The notes under the pieces were generated by a model. The model searched no databases. It was not told where the DNA came from and was given only the letters and a program-made list of their open reading frames with translations. Positions 33,837 through 42,800 of a stretch of 64,000 nt of DNA are shown here, in pieces. Within the stretch, counting starts at the first letter, position 1. Each line of letters starts with the position of its first letter. Location: NCBI GenBank assembly GCA_938084845.1, contig CALKEB010000034.1, forward strand, positions 1-64,000, given 5' to 3'. The position numbers and the translations under genes were made by a program. This stretch comes from an uncultured Polaribacter sp. Lineage in GTDB: Bacteria; Bacteroidota; Bacteroidia; Flavobacteriales; Flavobacteriaceae.

Positions 33837-34867
33837 ATACCTAAAGAGGTAAAAAGGTTTTTTAATTTAGGATCTGAAGGTCTGGGTGCATTTGCATCAA
33901 TAATATTTCCTTTTGGATCTATCAAAATAAATCTTGGTATGGCATTAATTTTATAAGCTTGTTGAAAAGAAAAATCTTTTCCAGACCATAATTGAACACC
34001 ACTCATATTTTTATTTTTCACAAAATCACGCCATTTTTGCTCAGCTTTTTCCCAAGAACCACCATTTCTTTGTGATTCATCTGTAGAGATACTTACAAAT
34101 GCAATATTTTTATTTTTGTATGCTTCTTCTAACTCTTTTAGATATGGAATTTGCTGAATACATGGTCCACACCATGTTGCCCAAACATCAATATAAACAT
34201 ACTTTCCTTTAAAAGAGGACAAAGACTTTGTACCTCCATTAAAATCTATATACTTATTGAACTCAGGTGAAGGTTTGCCCTTACCCATGGTTAAATTCTC
34301 AGCATACGCATTTTTTAAATAGTTAATTAATTGGGTATTTTGTTTCTGAATGTCATTATAAAATGCAGTATCTAAATCATTGTAAGAATTTAGAATACTA
34401 TCGTACTCAAATTTTATGGTATTTATTTTAGTTTCAAAAGCGTTTTCTTTTAAGCTCATTATTGTTTGAAAATCACCAATACGTTGACTTTTTTGAATTT
34501 GTGCTAATACAAAATTACTATTATCAGCACCTTCACCAGAAAAAACAAAACTATCCATAAATAAGTTTGCATCTCCTTCTAACGTAATGTCATACCCATT
34601 TTTTAAATAAATAGGAGCTCTATTGTTCGGGTTGGTAAATAAGGTATAAATTTCTCCTTTTTTAGCACTTAATTGAAGTGTATCTTTAAACTGACCATTA
34701 CTATCAATTTTAATTTCTTTACGAACTCCTTGGTTATTTGCGATAGATAAAATAGTGTCTTTATTATTTTTTAATAGACCAGATAAGGTAACAAAGTTAT
34801 TATTTGTTTGTGTTTTACAAGCTGTAACAAATAATACACTTAAAAATAGGAATGGTAATTTTTTCAT
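33833..34867 (-). CDS. TlpA-like thioredoxin-fold lipoprotein
   Basis: The 344-residue protein (start MKKLPFLFLSVLFVTAC) has a lipobox with C17, so it is membrane-anchored outside the cytoplasm. An N-terminal DUF4369-like beta domain (about 25-110) comes before a helical linker. The C-terminal thioredoxin-like domain (about 205-344) contains YIDVWATWCGPC with C233/C236, then IPRFILIDPKGNI. Likely periplasmic disulfide or redox exchange. I chose 34867 over 34888 because the -7 box at 34886-34893 covers the latter and the lipoprotein signal begins here. Confidence 0.92.
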   Translation of the reverse strand: MKKLPFLFLSVLFVTACKTQTNNNFVTLSGLLKNNKDTILSIANNQGVRKEIKIDSNGQFKDTLQLSAKKGEIYTLFTNPNNRAPIYLKNGYDITLEGDANLFMDSFVFSGEGADNSNFVLAQIQKSQRIGDFQTIMSLKENAFETKINTIKFEYDSILNSYNDLDTAFYNDIQKQNTQLINYLKNAYAENLTMGKGKPSPEFNKYIDFNGGTKSLSSFKGKYVYIDVWATWCGPCIQQIPYLKELEEAYKNKNIAFVSISTDESQRNGGSWEKAEQKWRDFVKNKNMSGVQLWSGKDFSFQQAYKINAIPRFILIDPKGNIIDANAPRPSDPKLKNLFTSLGI

Positions 34868-34885
34868 TTTGTTATAATTATAAAA

Positions 34886-34893
34886 CAAAGATA
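34886..34893 (-). promoter_or_regulatory. TAnnTTTG -7 promoter box for the TlpA-like gene
   Basis: Leftward TATCTTTG, 18 bases before the chosen ATG at 34867. Confidence 0.65.
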
Positions 34894-34952
34894 AAATTTT
34901 GAAGATAGATATGCTATCTATTTAAAAGAGAAGTTGCCATTTTCTATTTAAA

Positions 34953-34978
34953 ATGCCAACTTTCAGACGAGTAAAAAT
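34953..34978. repeat. Near-perfect inverted repeat downstream of the GIN lipoprotein gene
   Basis: AAGTTGCCATTTT and AAAATGCCAACTT, separated by a few bases, pair over about 13 positions with one mismatch. Read leftward it is followed by a pyrimidine-rich stretch, so it may end the leftward DUF4870-GIN operon. Coordinates are approximate by a few bases. Confidence 0.45.
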
Positions 34979-35108
34979 TCAATATTTTTAAATTATTAGA
35001 ACTAGTTAAACAACTAGTGATGTAATAAAATTAAATAATGATGTAGAAATAGTAATTAGTAAGGTTAGCATATTTTTTGGTTTTTGGTTGATTCTTTTAA
35101 ATAGTTTT

Positions 35109-35834
35109 TTAGTCTTCAGCTATACTTCCACCTGAAGAAGCATTTTTGTTTATTTTTTCTGGATTTCCTTTGTATTCGATATCCCCACCACTTGTTGCTC
35201 TTGCGTCTAAATCTTTAGTAGCGTAAATAGTAATATCGGCACCACTAGTAACATTCGCTTTTACATAGTCACTTTTTAAATTAAAAGCCTTTATAGAAGC
35301 ACCACTAGTTGCATTTGTTTTATGTAGGCTAGTAGTTCCTTTTAGTTTAAGATTAGCACCACTAGTAGCTGTACTTGTAATGGTAGCTCCATTAACCTCT
35401 ACTTCTATGTTTGCACCACTAGTTGCAACTACCTGTAAACTATTCACGTTTAATACTGTTTCACTTTTAATTGCTGCACCACTATTGGCAATAATACTGG
35501 TTAGATTATCTACAGTAACATGTATTTTTTTTGCTTTTGCATTCCAGATATTTTTCTCTGAATAAATCTTTAACGTTCCATTTTCTATTTTAGTAACTAT
35601 AATTTCGTGTAAATTATCATCTGCCTCTATGGTTATTTGTTGCTTAATACCCTGGGTTATGTATAGCTCTAAACCAGTACTTACTTTAATTTTTGAAAAA
35701 TTTTCTGTAATGGTTCTGTCTGCTATTTCTACTTCTTTATTTCCATAAATACCATTAAACATATTTAGGTTGCAAGCACTGAATAAGAGAACGATAGATA
35801 GTGTTAAAAATAAAGGTGTTTTAAAGATTTTCAT
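35109..35834 (-). CDS. GIN-domain (DUF2807) lipoprotein
   Basis: The 241-residue product has a lipoprotein signal (KTPLFLTLSIVLLFSACN, C21). A head domain with YITQGIKQQITIEADDN is followed by a solenoid in which SGA or SGG recurs seven times at roughly 14-23-residue spacing (NSGA, then TSGA five times with TSGG and SSGG at the end). This is the right-handed beta-helix of putative auto-transporter adhesin, head GIN domain proteins. It is the last gene of the DUF4870-PadR-PspC operon, 103 bases after the PspC gene. The function of the family is not known. Confidence 0.9.
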   Translation of the reverse strand: MKIFKTPLFLTLSIVLLFSACNLNMFNGIYGNKEVEIADRTITENFSKIKVSTGLELYITQGIKQQITIEADDNLHEIIVTKIENGTLKIYSEKNIWNAKAKKIHVTVDNLTSIIANSGAAIKSETVLNVNSLQVVATSGANIEVEVNGATITSTATSGANLKLKGTTSLHKTNATSGASIKAFNLKSDYVKANVTSGADITIYATKDLDARATSGGDIEYKGNPEKINKNASSGGSIAED

Positions 35835-35937
35835 ACTATTTCTTTTTAGTGTTCAAAGATTACTATTTAGGTTGTTTATTTTAAATCTATTAGAATCAAT
35901 TGTACTAAAATTATACTGAATTGTTAATATGCATTAG

Positions 35938-37593
35938 TTACTCTATAGTTTTTAAGATTTCACAATCAGTACATTCTAATGTTGTTTCAGTCATTCTAAA
36001 GTATTGGTTTGCCATATCTTTGTCCCTAATATCATTTGTATTATCAATATTGTATAAAAAGTTACGTGTAGTATTGTTAAAAAATACGGTACTATTTGTT
36101 GGGGCAAAAAGTGTAATAGTTACGTTCTCATCTTTCCATAGATTTTTAAAATCTGAAAGAAAAAATGAATTGAGTACAATAGTATCATCAATAATTTTAA
36201 AATCGTAGGCTATTTTTTTTGCATTATTTTTAGCCATCAATTTATTTCTACCTCTAGATTTTTTTTGAATTATTAAATAACCATCATCTGAATTACTTTT
36301 TTCTACATGTAAAGTAATATTACTAGAGTATACTTTCTTTTCTCCATTAATGAGTACTTCTTCTTTTCCACTACTTCTTCTTAAGTTATGTCGATATAAA
36401 AGAGTATTATCATTTACCATTTTTAAAGTAAGGGTATCATTAGCTACTAAATTAAGCTCTTTTTTTTCTGTAATAACACCATAACTAGAATAAGAAGTTC
36501 CATGCTCTATTGCTGTAAATATGATGGCTAAAAGAGCAACTATCCAAATTCCTAGAAGCGTTAAAGAAGCTGGCTTGTTCAATTTTTTAACGCTACTAGA
36601 TAATATTCTTAATCCTAAAATAAATAAAACTAAAAACGGAATACCAATTAAGAAAAAAGAACAAAGTGTTAGTAACCAAATTGGTAATAGCGCATCTTGA
36701 AAGAATGGAGGATAACTAATGTAACCACTATCTACGTTTAACCATTCTAAACTACCCACAGAAAAACCTCCTATTATAAGAGTTAAAATAACAGCAGCAG
36801 AAAAAATGAGAATAATAATTCCTATAAATTTTCCGATAACTTTAAAAATAGCCATACATAATTTACCTATGGTATTTAAAAAATCATTAAGGCCATTATT
36901 TTTTTGAGTCTTTCCCGAAAAAGTTTTATTTATTTTACTAGAGAATTCATGCGCACCTTCTTTAATTTTTTCTGAAGCTTGGTTGGCGACTTCTTTTACA
37001 TTTTCTGAGACATTATTGAATTCTTCACGTATTTTTTTTTCGATATTATCAATATTTACAGGCTCTCCTTCCATTTGTAATTTTTCTGCAGTTGTTTTGG
37101 CTTCAGGTAATAAAATCCAAAGTATTACATACAATAAAACGCTAAATCCACCAAAAAATAGCAAAGCTAAAAGCCCTAATCGTACCCAAATAGTATCTAA
37201 ATCAAAATAATGAGCTAAACCAGAAGCAACACCCCCTAAAAATTTATCTTCACCATCTCTAAATAATTTTTTTCCTGATGATTTATTTCTATTGTAAGAA
37301 TAACTAGAATCGCTATACGCTTCTTCAGCATCTGCATAATCTTCTGGTTGTCCCATGATTTTAATAATATTATCAATATCAGCCTCATTAACAACTTCTC
37401 TAGTATCTGTAATTTTTTCAGATAAAAGTTCACTTATTCTAGCTTCAATATCTGCAATGATTTCATTTTTTCCCTGTGGATCATCGCTTAAAGATTTAGC
37501 AATTGATTCTAAGTATCTTTTTAATTTTTGATAGGCAATTTCATCGATATGAAAGAAAAATCCACCTAAGTTTATATTTATTGTCTTATTCAT
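35938..37593 (-). CDS. PspC-domain membrane protein
   Basis: The 551-residue protein has an N-terminal soluble part (1-105) with INLGGFFFHIDEIAYQKLKRYLESI and DPQGKNEIIADIEARISELL, typical of flavobacterial PspC proteins. A PspC domain follows (about 108-165: KKLFRDGEDKFLGGVASGLAHYFD then two helices). More helices lie at about 245-355 with a beta-rich C-terminal domain. PspC proteins belong to envelope-stress (phage-shock-like) systems. It overlaps the padR gene by 8 bases, so regulator and membrane protein are one operon. Confidence 0.93.
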   Translation of the reverse strand: MNKTININLGGFFFHIDEIAYQKLKRYLESIAKSLSDDPQGKNEIIADIEARISELLSEKITDTREVVNEADIDNIIKIMGQPEDYADAEEAYSDSSYSYNRNKSSGKKLFRDGEDKFLGGVASGLAHYFDLDTIWVRLGLLALLFFGGFSVLLYVILWILLPEAKTTAEKLQMEGEPVNIDNIEKKIREEFNNVSENVKEVANQASEKIKEGAHEFSSKINKTFSGKTQKNNGLNDFLNTIGKLCMAIFKVIGKFIGIIILIFSAAVILTLIIGGFSVGSLEWLNVDSGYISYPPFFQDALLPIWLLTLCSFFLIGIPFLVLFILGLRILSSSVKKLNKPASLTLLGIWIVALLAIIFTAIEHGTSYSSYGVITEKKELNLVANDTLTLKMVNDNTLLYRHNLRRSSGKEEVLINGEKKVYSSNITLHVEKSNSDDGYLIIQKKSRGRNKLMAKNNAKKIAYDFKIIDDTIVLNSFFLSDFKNLWKDENVTITLFAPTNSTVFFNNTTRNFLYNIDNTNDIRDKDMANQYFRMTETTLECTDCEILKTIE

Positions 37594-37930
37594 TTGTTGT
37601 TGTTTTTTTGCTAGTTACTTGTTTTACTGAATGTATTAAGTTGGTCCATGTTTTATCTAATTCTTTTAAAAACATACTTCCGTTTTCTGTAAGTACATAG
37701 TATTTTCTAGGTGGTCCAGAGGTTGATTCTTCCCATCTGTAAGTAAGTAATCCAGCATTTTTTAAACGGGTTAATAACGGATATATGGTTCCTTCAACCA
37801 CAATCATTTCTGCACTTTTTAGCGATGACAATATTTCAGAAGTATATGCATCTCCGTTATTTAAAACAGAGAGTATGCAAAATTCTAAAACACCTTTTCG
37901 CATTTGTGCTTTTGTATTTTCAATTTTCAT
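37586..37930 (-). CDS. PadR-family transcriptional regulator
   Basis: The 114-residue protein is a short PadR (class s-2 size): MKIENTKAQMRKGVLEFCILSVL, then GDAYTSEILSSL, and the winged helix VVEGTIYPLLTRLKNAGLLTYRWEESTSGPPRKYYVLTENG, with a C-terminal dimer helix. Such genes head PspC operons in many Bacteroidota and probably repress their own operon. Palindromes at 38403-38419, over the expected -33 region of the operon promoter, are the best candidate binding site. Confidence 0.95.
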   Translation of the reverse strand: MKIENTKAQMRKGVLEFCILSVLNNGDAYTSEILSSLKSAEMIVVEGTIYPLLTRLKNAGLLTYRWEESTSGPPRKYYVLTENGSMFLKELDKTWTNLIHSVKQVTSKKTTTNE

Positions 37931-37941
37931 CTATTGTGATT

Positions 37942-38361
37942 TTATTTTATAAATTTTATTGTAAATGGATACTGATAATATTCACCATCTTTTGCTTTTA
38001 AACTTGCAATGATGATTAAAACTATTTCGATTATATAAACGACAGCGTAAAAAACACTGATTCCTACAAAACTAAAAACCTCAGAAAAATTAAAATTAAA
38101 CACAAAGTCCGTTATATTTTTTTTGAATAGATGTCCAAAAGCAAGAGGAAGAAATAGTATAGAAATAAAGAAAATATATAAAGAGTAGCTTATATTAAAA
38201 TTAATTGCTTCTTTTCCTTGTTTGTCTAAAAATTCACTTCTATTTTTTAGGGTTTGCCATACAACTAATGGTGTAATAATATTACCAAAAGGGAATAAAA
38301 AACCAGCGAATGCAGAAATATGAATTAAAAAAGCGTTTGTATTTTCTTTGTTATTTCTCAT
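37942..38361 (-). CDS. DUF4870-domain membrane protein
   Basis: The 139-residue protein has three to four membrane helices. HISAFAGFLFPFGNIITPLVVWQTLKN and KQGKEAINFNISYSLY match the DUF4870/Tic20-like family (H...F.G.....G.I.P...W..K; D..G.E..NF..S). Function is unknown. It is the first gene of the operon with padR (11-base gap). The promoter -7 box is at 38382. Confidence 0.9.
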   Translation of the reverse strand: MRNNKENTNAFLIHISAFAGFLFPFGNIITPLVVWQTLKNRSEFLDKQGKEAINFNISYSLYIFFISILFLPLAFGHLFKKNITDFVFNFNFSEVFSFVGISVFYAVVYIIEIVLIIIASLKAKDGEYYQYPFTIKFIK

Positions 38362-38381
38362 TTATAAAATACTTTCTTATG

Positions 38382-38389
38382 CAAATATA
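38382..38389 (-). promoter_or_regulatory. TAnnTTTG -7 promoter box for the DUF4870-PadR-PspC-GIN operon
   Basis: Leftward TATATTTG, 20 bases before the ATG at 38361. Confidence 0.6.
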
Positions 38390-38402
38390 TATTTTTAAAA
38401 AG

Positions 38403-38419
38403 GTATTATGTAATACATA
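38403..38419. promoter_or_regulatory. Overlapping palindromes, candidate PadR operator
   Basis: GTATTATGTAATAC (38403-38416) and TATGTAATACATA (38407-38419) are both palindromes with a 2- or 1-base centre. They lie where the -33 element of the leftward operon promoter should be. The ATGT...ACAT half-sites resemble PadR sites, but the spacer here is 3 rather than the usual 8, so the match is imperfect. Confidence 0.4.
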
Positions 38420-38506
38420 GTACTATAATTAACATTTTTTTAACATTTTAAAAAGCGTAAAACTATTGGTTCTAAAAGTCTTATATTGCTACTTATTATT
38501 AGATCT

Positions 38507-38959
38507 ATGAAGATTACACCCAAAAAAATAAATACATTTATGCTGTTTAAATTACCTCTTGGTTTTTTATCTGGCTTAAGAGTTAAAGTATTAAATGAAA
38601 CATCTTGTCTAGTTTCAATTACTCACAAATGGATCAATCAAAATCCGTTTAAAAGTATGTTTTGGGCTGCGCAAGGTATGGCAGCAGAGATGAGTACTGG
38701 TGTTTTGGTAATGCAAGCCATAGAAAAATCTGGCGTAAAGGTTTCTATGTTAGTTACACATCAAGAAGCAAGTTTTTTTAAAAAAGCTACAGGTAAGATT
38801 CATTTTTCTTGTAATAATGGAAATGAAATAGCAGAAGCGATTCAAAAATCTATAAAAACAAAAGAGGGACAGCTTATTGTTTTAAAAGCAGTTGGAGTAA
38901 ATGAAGATGGTATAGTTGTTTCGGAATTTAAGTTTCAATGGAGTTTAAAAGTAAAATAA
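38507..38959 (+). CDS. DUF4442 hotdog-fold protein (thioesterase-like)
   Basis: From the ATG at 38507 (MKITPKKINTFMLFKLPLGFLSGLRV) the product is 150 residues. It contains THKWINQNPFKSMFWAAQGMAAEMSTGVLV, the pattern of the DUF4442/YiiD C-terminal hotdog family in which N-PF-S-F-A-M serves as the active-site helix. It may hydrolyse or bind an acyl-CoA; no substrate is indicated. The upstream TTG at 38486 would add an unrelated hydrophobic stretch. It is convergent with the pentapeptide gene, one base apart. Confidence 0.85.
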   Translation: MKITPKKINTFMLFKLPLGFLSGLRVKVLNETSCLVSITHKWINQNPFKSMFWAAQGMAAEMSTGVLVMQAIEKSGVKVSMLVTHQEASFFKKATGKIHFSCNNGNEIAEAIQKSIKTKEGQLIVLKAVGVNEDGIVVSEFKFQWSLKVK

Positions 38960-38960
38960 T

Positions 38961-39746
38961 TTAATTATGATTTTCTAATACATATTTACTGAAACTTTTC
39001 CCATTTATTTTGGTGTATTTATCATCTATATTATTACCCACATTCATTTTTTTAATAATAAATGGACCAGAAACATTCATATATTTAATATTTAAATCTT
39101 CTTCAAAATTCACATTTTGAAATGATACTCCATTATTAAATTTAGCATATTTAAAAGTTGCACTACTTTTAAATGTGGTATTTTCAAAACTAACATTTTC
39201 TTTAAATATAGCATATTTAAATGTAGCAACTTTAGAAAATAAAGTTTCTTTAAAGCTACTATTTGTACTAAACTTAGCATATTTAAATGAAGTATCATCT
39301 AAGAAATTAGTGCCAGAAAAGTCTGAATCTTTACTAAACTTAGAATACTTAAACATTGCACTACTTTTAAATTTACAATTTATAAAGCTACTGTTTTCTT
39401 CAAAATCTGCTGTAAACGTGTTGCCAGATTCTTCATCAGGGATATAGGCTAAAACATCATCATTAAAAGTACAGTTTGTAAAAGATATGGCGACTTTAAT
39501 TTTTTGATTAATTGTATTATAGCTCTTATTACTTCTATTCCACCAGCTTTTTTTCTTTTTTGTATTTTTTTTCGAAGCTTTTTCCATAAAAGTAAAATCC
39601 AATACCCCAACAATTGTTTTGTTTGTATAATTAATAGTTTTTCCTTCTTTTATATCTTTTAAAATAGTTTCAGCTTCAATGGTTTTTTGACCATAAGTAG
39701 CTATTGATAAAAATATTACGATTAATAATTGAATTCTTTTTTTCAT
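38961..39746 (-). CDS. Exported pentapeptide-repeat (Pentapeptide_3 type) protein
   Basis: The 261-residue product has a signal peptide (MKKRIQLLIVIFLSIATYGQ). A lysine-rich loop (about 58-72) precedes a repeat region. From residue 121 to about 241 there are eleven 11-residue units of the form F-x4-F-x5, alternating with FKYAKF-type units every 22 residues. This is the Pentapeptide_3 pattern (F spacing 5, 6, 5, 6), predicted to form a right-handed beta-helix in the envelope. Function is unknown. The repeats cover about 39024-39386 in DNA. Confidence 0.88.
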   Translation of the reverse strand: MKKRIQLLIVIFLSIATYGQKTIEAETILKDIKEGKTINYTNKTIVGVLDFTFMEKASKKNTKKKKSWWNRSNKSYNTINQKIKVAISFTNCTFNDDVLAYIPDEESGNTFTADFEENSSFINCKFKSSAMFKYSKFSKDSDFSGTNFLDDTSFKYAKFSTNSSFKETLFSKVATFKYAIFKENVSFENTTFKSSATFKYAKFNNGVSFQNVNFEEDLNIKYMNVSGPFIIKKMNVGNNIDDKYTKINGKSFSKYVLENHN

Positions 39747-39794
39747 TTTTAAAGACTAAATTTATTGAAAATATGGAATTTTATACATTTTACT

Positions 39795-39825
39795 AAAAAA
39801 AAAGAACTGAATTCGTTTCAGTTCT
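39795..39825 (-). terminator. Intrinsic terminator after purL
   Basis: Read leftward, a 9-bp stem (39817-39825 with 39803-39811) around a 5-base loop is followed by a run of eight or more T. Confidence 0.85.
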
Positions 39826-39833
39826 AGTTTTTA

Positions 39834-42800
39834 TTATTTCAAAAGCCATTTTCTAGCATTTTCAAATGCTTCTAACCAAGGTGTTACTTCATCTTTTCTA
39901 TTTTTTGGATAATTGGCCCAATTCCATTGAAAAGTAGAACGTTCTATATGAGGCATCGTTACTAAATGTCTACCTGAGTTGTCGCAAAGCATTGCTGTAT
40001 TAAAGTCAGATCCATTTGGATTGTTTGGATACCCTTCATAGCTGTATTTTGCAACAATATGGTAATTCTCTTCATTTTCTGGTAAACAAAACTTTCCTTC
40101 TCCATGAGAAATCCAAACCCCTAATTCTGTGCCAGCTAACGAAGAGAGCATGATGGAATTATTTTCTTGAATTTTTACAGAAGTAAAAGAGCTTTCGTGT
40201 TTTAAAGAATTATTATGAACTAGTTTTCCATGTACTTTATGATCTGGATTAATTAAATCTAATTCCATCCACAATTGCGCACCATTACAAATGCCCACAG
40301 AAAGTGTATCTTCTCTTTCAAAAAAGTTTTTTAAAGCCAGATTTGCTTTTTCATTATACTTAAAAGCACCTGCCCAACCTTTGGCTGAACCTAAAACATC
40401 TGAATTAGAAAAACCACCAACTGCGCCAATAAATTGAATATCTTCTAATGTTTCTCGACCAGAAATTAAATCTGTCATATGTACATCTTTTACATCAAAA
40501 CCTGCTAGATACATTGCATTTGCCATTTCACGTTCTGAGTTAGATCCCTTTTCTCTAATGATAGCAGCTTTAGGTCTGTTTTTTCCAATTTTCGGTAATT
40601 TTCCAGTAAAATTTTCAGGAAATTTGTACGTTAATGGTTGGTTTTTATAATTGTCAAATCTGTCTTTAGCTAAGTTGTTAGCAGTTTGTTTTTGATCTAG
40701 TAAGAATGATGTTTTATACCAAACATCTCTAAGCTTAGCAACATTAAACAAGAAGTGCTCTTCGTTATTCTTTACCGTTACTTTTCCTGAATTATTTACA
40801 GTACCAATAGTAAAGAATTCGATATTATTTTCGGATAAGATTTTTTCTACTGAAGCATCTGCTTGAAAAACAATTCCAGCATTTTCTGAGAATAATACTT
40901 TTATAGAATCCTCTTCTTGTAAAGAGGAAATATCAAAATCTGCTCCTAAATTTACATCGGCAAAACACATTTCTAACAATGTTGTAATTAAACCTCCTGA
41001 AGCAACATCATGCCCTGCAATAATTTTATCTTCTTTAATTAACGTTTGAATGGTATTAAATGTATTTTTAACAAAAGAAGAATTAGTTATGTCTGGAGCT
41101 GCACTACCAATCGTATTTAATACCTGGTTAAAAGAGCTGCCCCCCAATTTAAATTCATCTTGTGAAAGATTAATGTAATAAATATTACCAGCATTAACTT
41201 GTAAAAGAGGTTCTACAACTTTTGTTATTTCATTGCAATTGGCAGCAGCAGAAATAATAACTGTACCAGGAGATATTACATCCCCATCTGTATATTTTTG
41301 CTTCATAGATAAAGAATCTTTACCTGTAGGAACGTTAATTCCTAAATTTATACAAAATTCAGATACTGCTTTTACAGCTTTATACAAACGCGCATCTTCA
41401 CCTTCGTTTTTACATGGCCACATCCAATTTGCAGACAATGAAACCGAGTTTAAGTTGTCTTTTAAAGGGGCCCAGATAATATTAGTTAATGCCTCTGTTA
41501 TTGAGTTTCTACTCCCGGCTTCAGGATGAATTAACCCTGAGATAGGAGAGTGGCCAATAGAAGTAGCTATACCTTCCTTACCATTATAATCTAATGCCAT
41601 TACGCCAACATTGTTTAAAGGTAGTTGTAATGGGCCAACACATTGTTGTTTGGCAACTTTACCACCTACACATCTATCCACTTTATTTGTTAGCCAATCT
41701 TTACAAGCAACGGCTTCTAGTTGTAAAACTTGTTCTAAATAAATGTTTAGGTTTTTAGTTTTATATCTTGGATTTTTATAATTCCGTTTTATTGTTTTAT
41801 CTGAAAGAATTGTTTTTGGTGATGAACCAAACATGTCTTCTAAAGCTAAATCCATTGGTTTTTCTCCATTAGTTTTAGATTCAAACGTAAATCGATTATT
41901 ACCTGTAACATCACCTACTTGATAAATTGGAGAACGTTCACGTTCAGCAATATTTTGCAATGTTTTCATATGTTTTTCAGGAATAACCAAGCCCATTCTT
42001 TCTTGAGATTCGTTTCCAATAATTTCTTTTGCAGATAAGGTAGGGTCTCCAACTGGTAATTTATCTAAATCTATTTTACCTCCTGTATCTTCTACCAATT
42101 CAGATAAACAATTTAAATGTCCACCAGCACCATGATCGTGAATCGAAACGATAAAATTTTCATCGCTTTCTACCATACCACGAACTGCATTTGCTGCACG
42201 TTTTTGCATTTCTGGATTGGATCTTTGTACAGCATTTAGTTCAATTCCTGACGCAAATTCACCTGTATCTGCAGAAGAAACTGCAGCTCCACCCATTCCA
42301 ATTCTATAATTTTCCCCACCAAGAATTACAATTTTATCCCCTTCTTTTGGAGTCTCTTTTAGTGCTTGGTCTGCTTTACCATATCCAATTCCACCAGCTT
42401 GCATGATTACCTTATCATAGCCTAGTTTTCTTGGTTTTGCATCACTTGACGCAGCATTTTCTTCATGCTCAAAAGTTAAAATAGAACCTGTAATTAAGGG
42501 CTGTCCAAATTTGTTCCCAAAATCAGAGGCTCCATTAGAGGCTTTGATTAAAATATCCATAGGAGTTTGATACAGCCAATCTCTTGCTTCAAATTTATTT
42601 TCCCAATATCTGTTTTTTTCTAAACGTGAATAAGACGTCATGTAAACAGCGGTACCTGCTAAAGGTAAAGAACCTTTTCCCCCTGCAAGTCTGTCTCTAA
42701 TTTCTCCTCCAGAACCAGTAGCAGCCCCATTAAAAGGCTCTACAGTTGTAGGGAAGTTGTGTGTTTCTGCTTTTAGTGAGATGACAGATTCAAAATCTTT

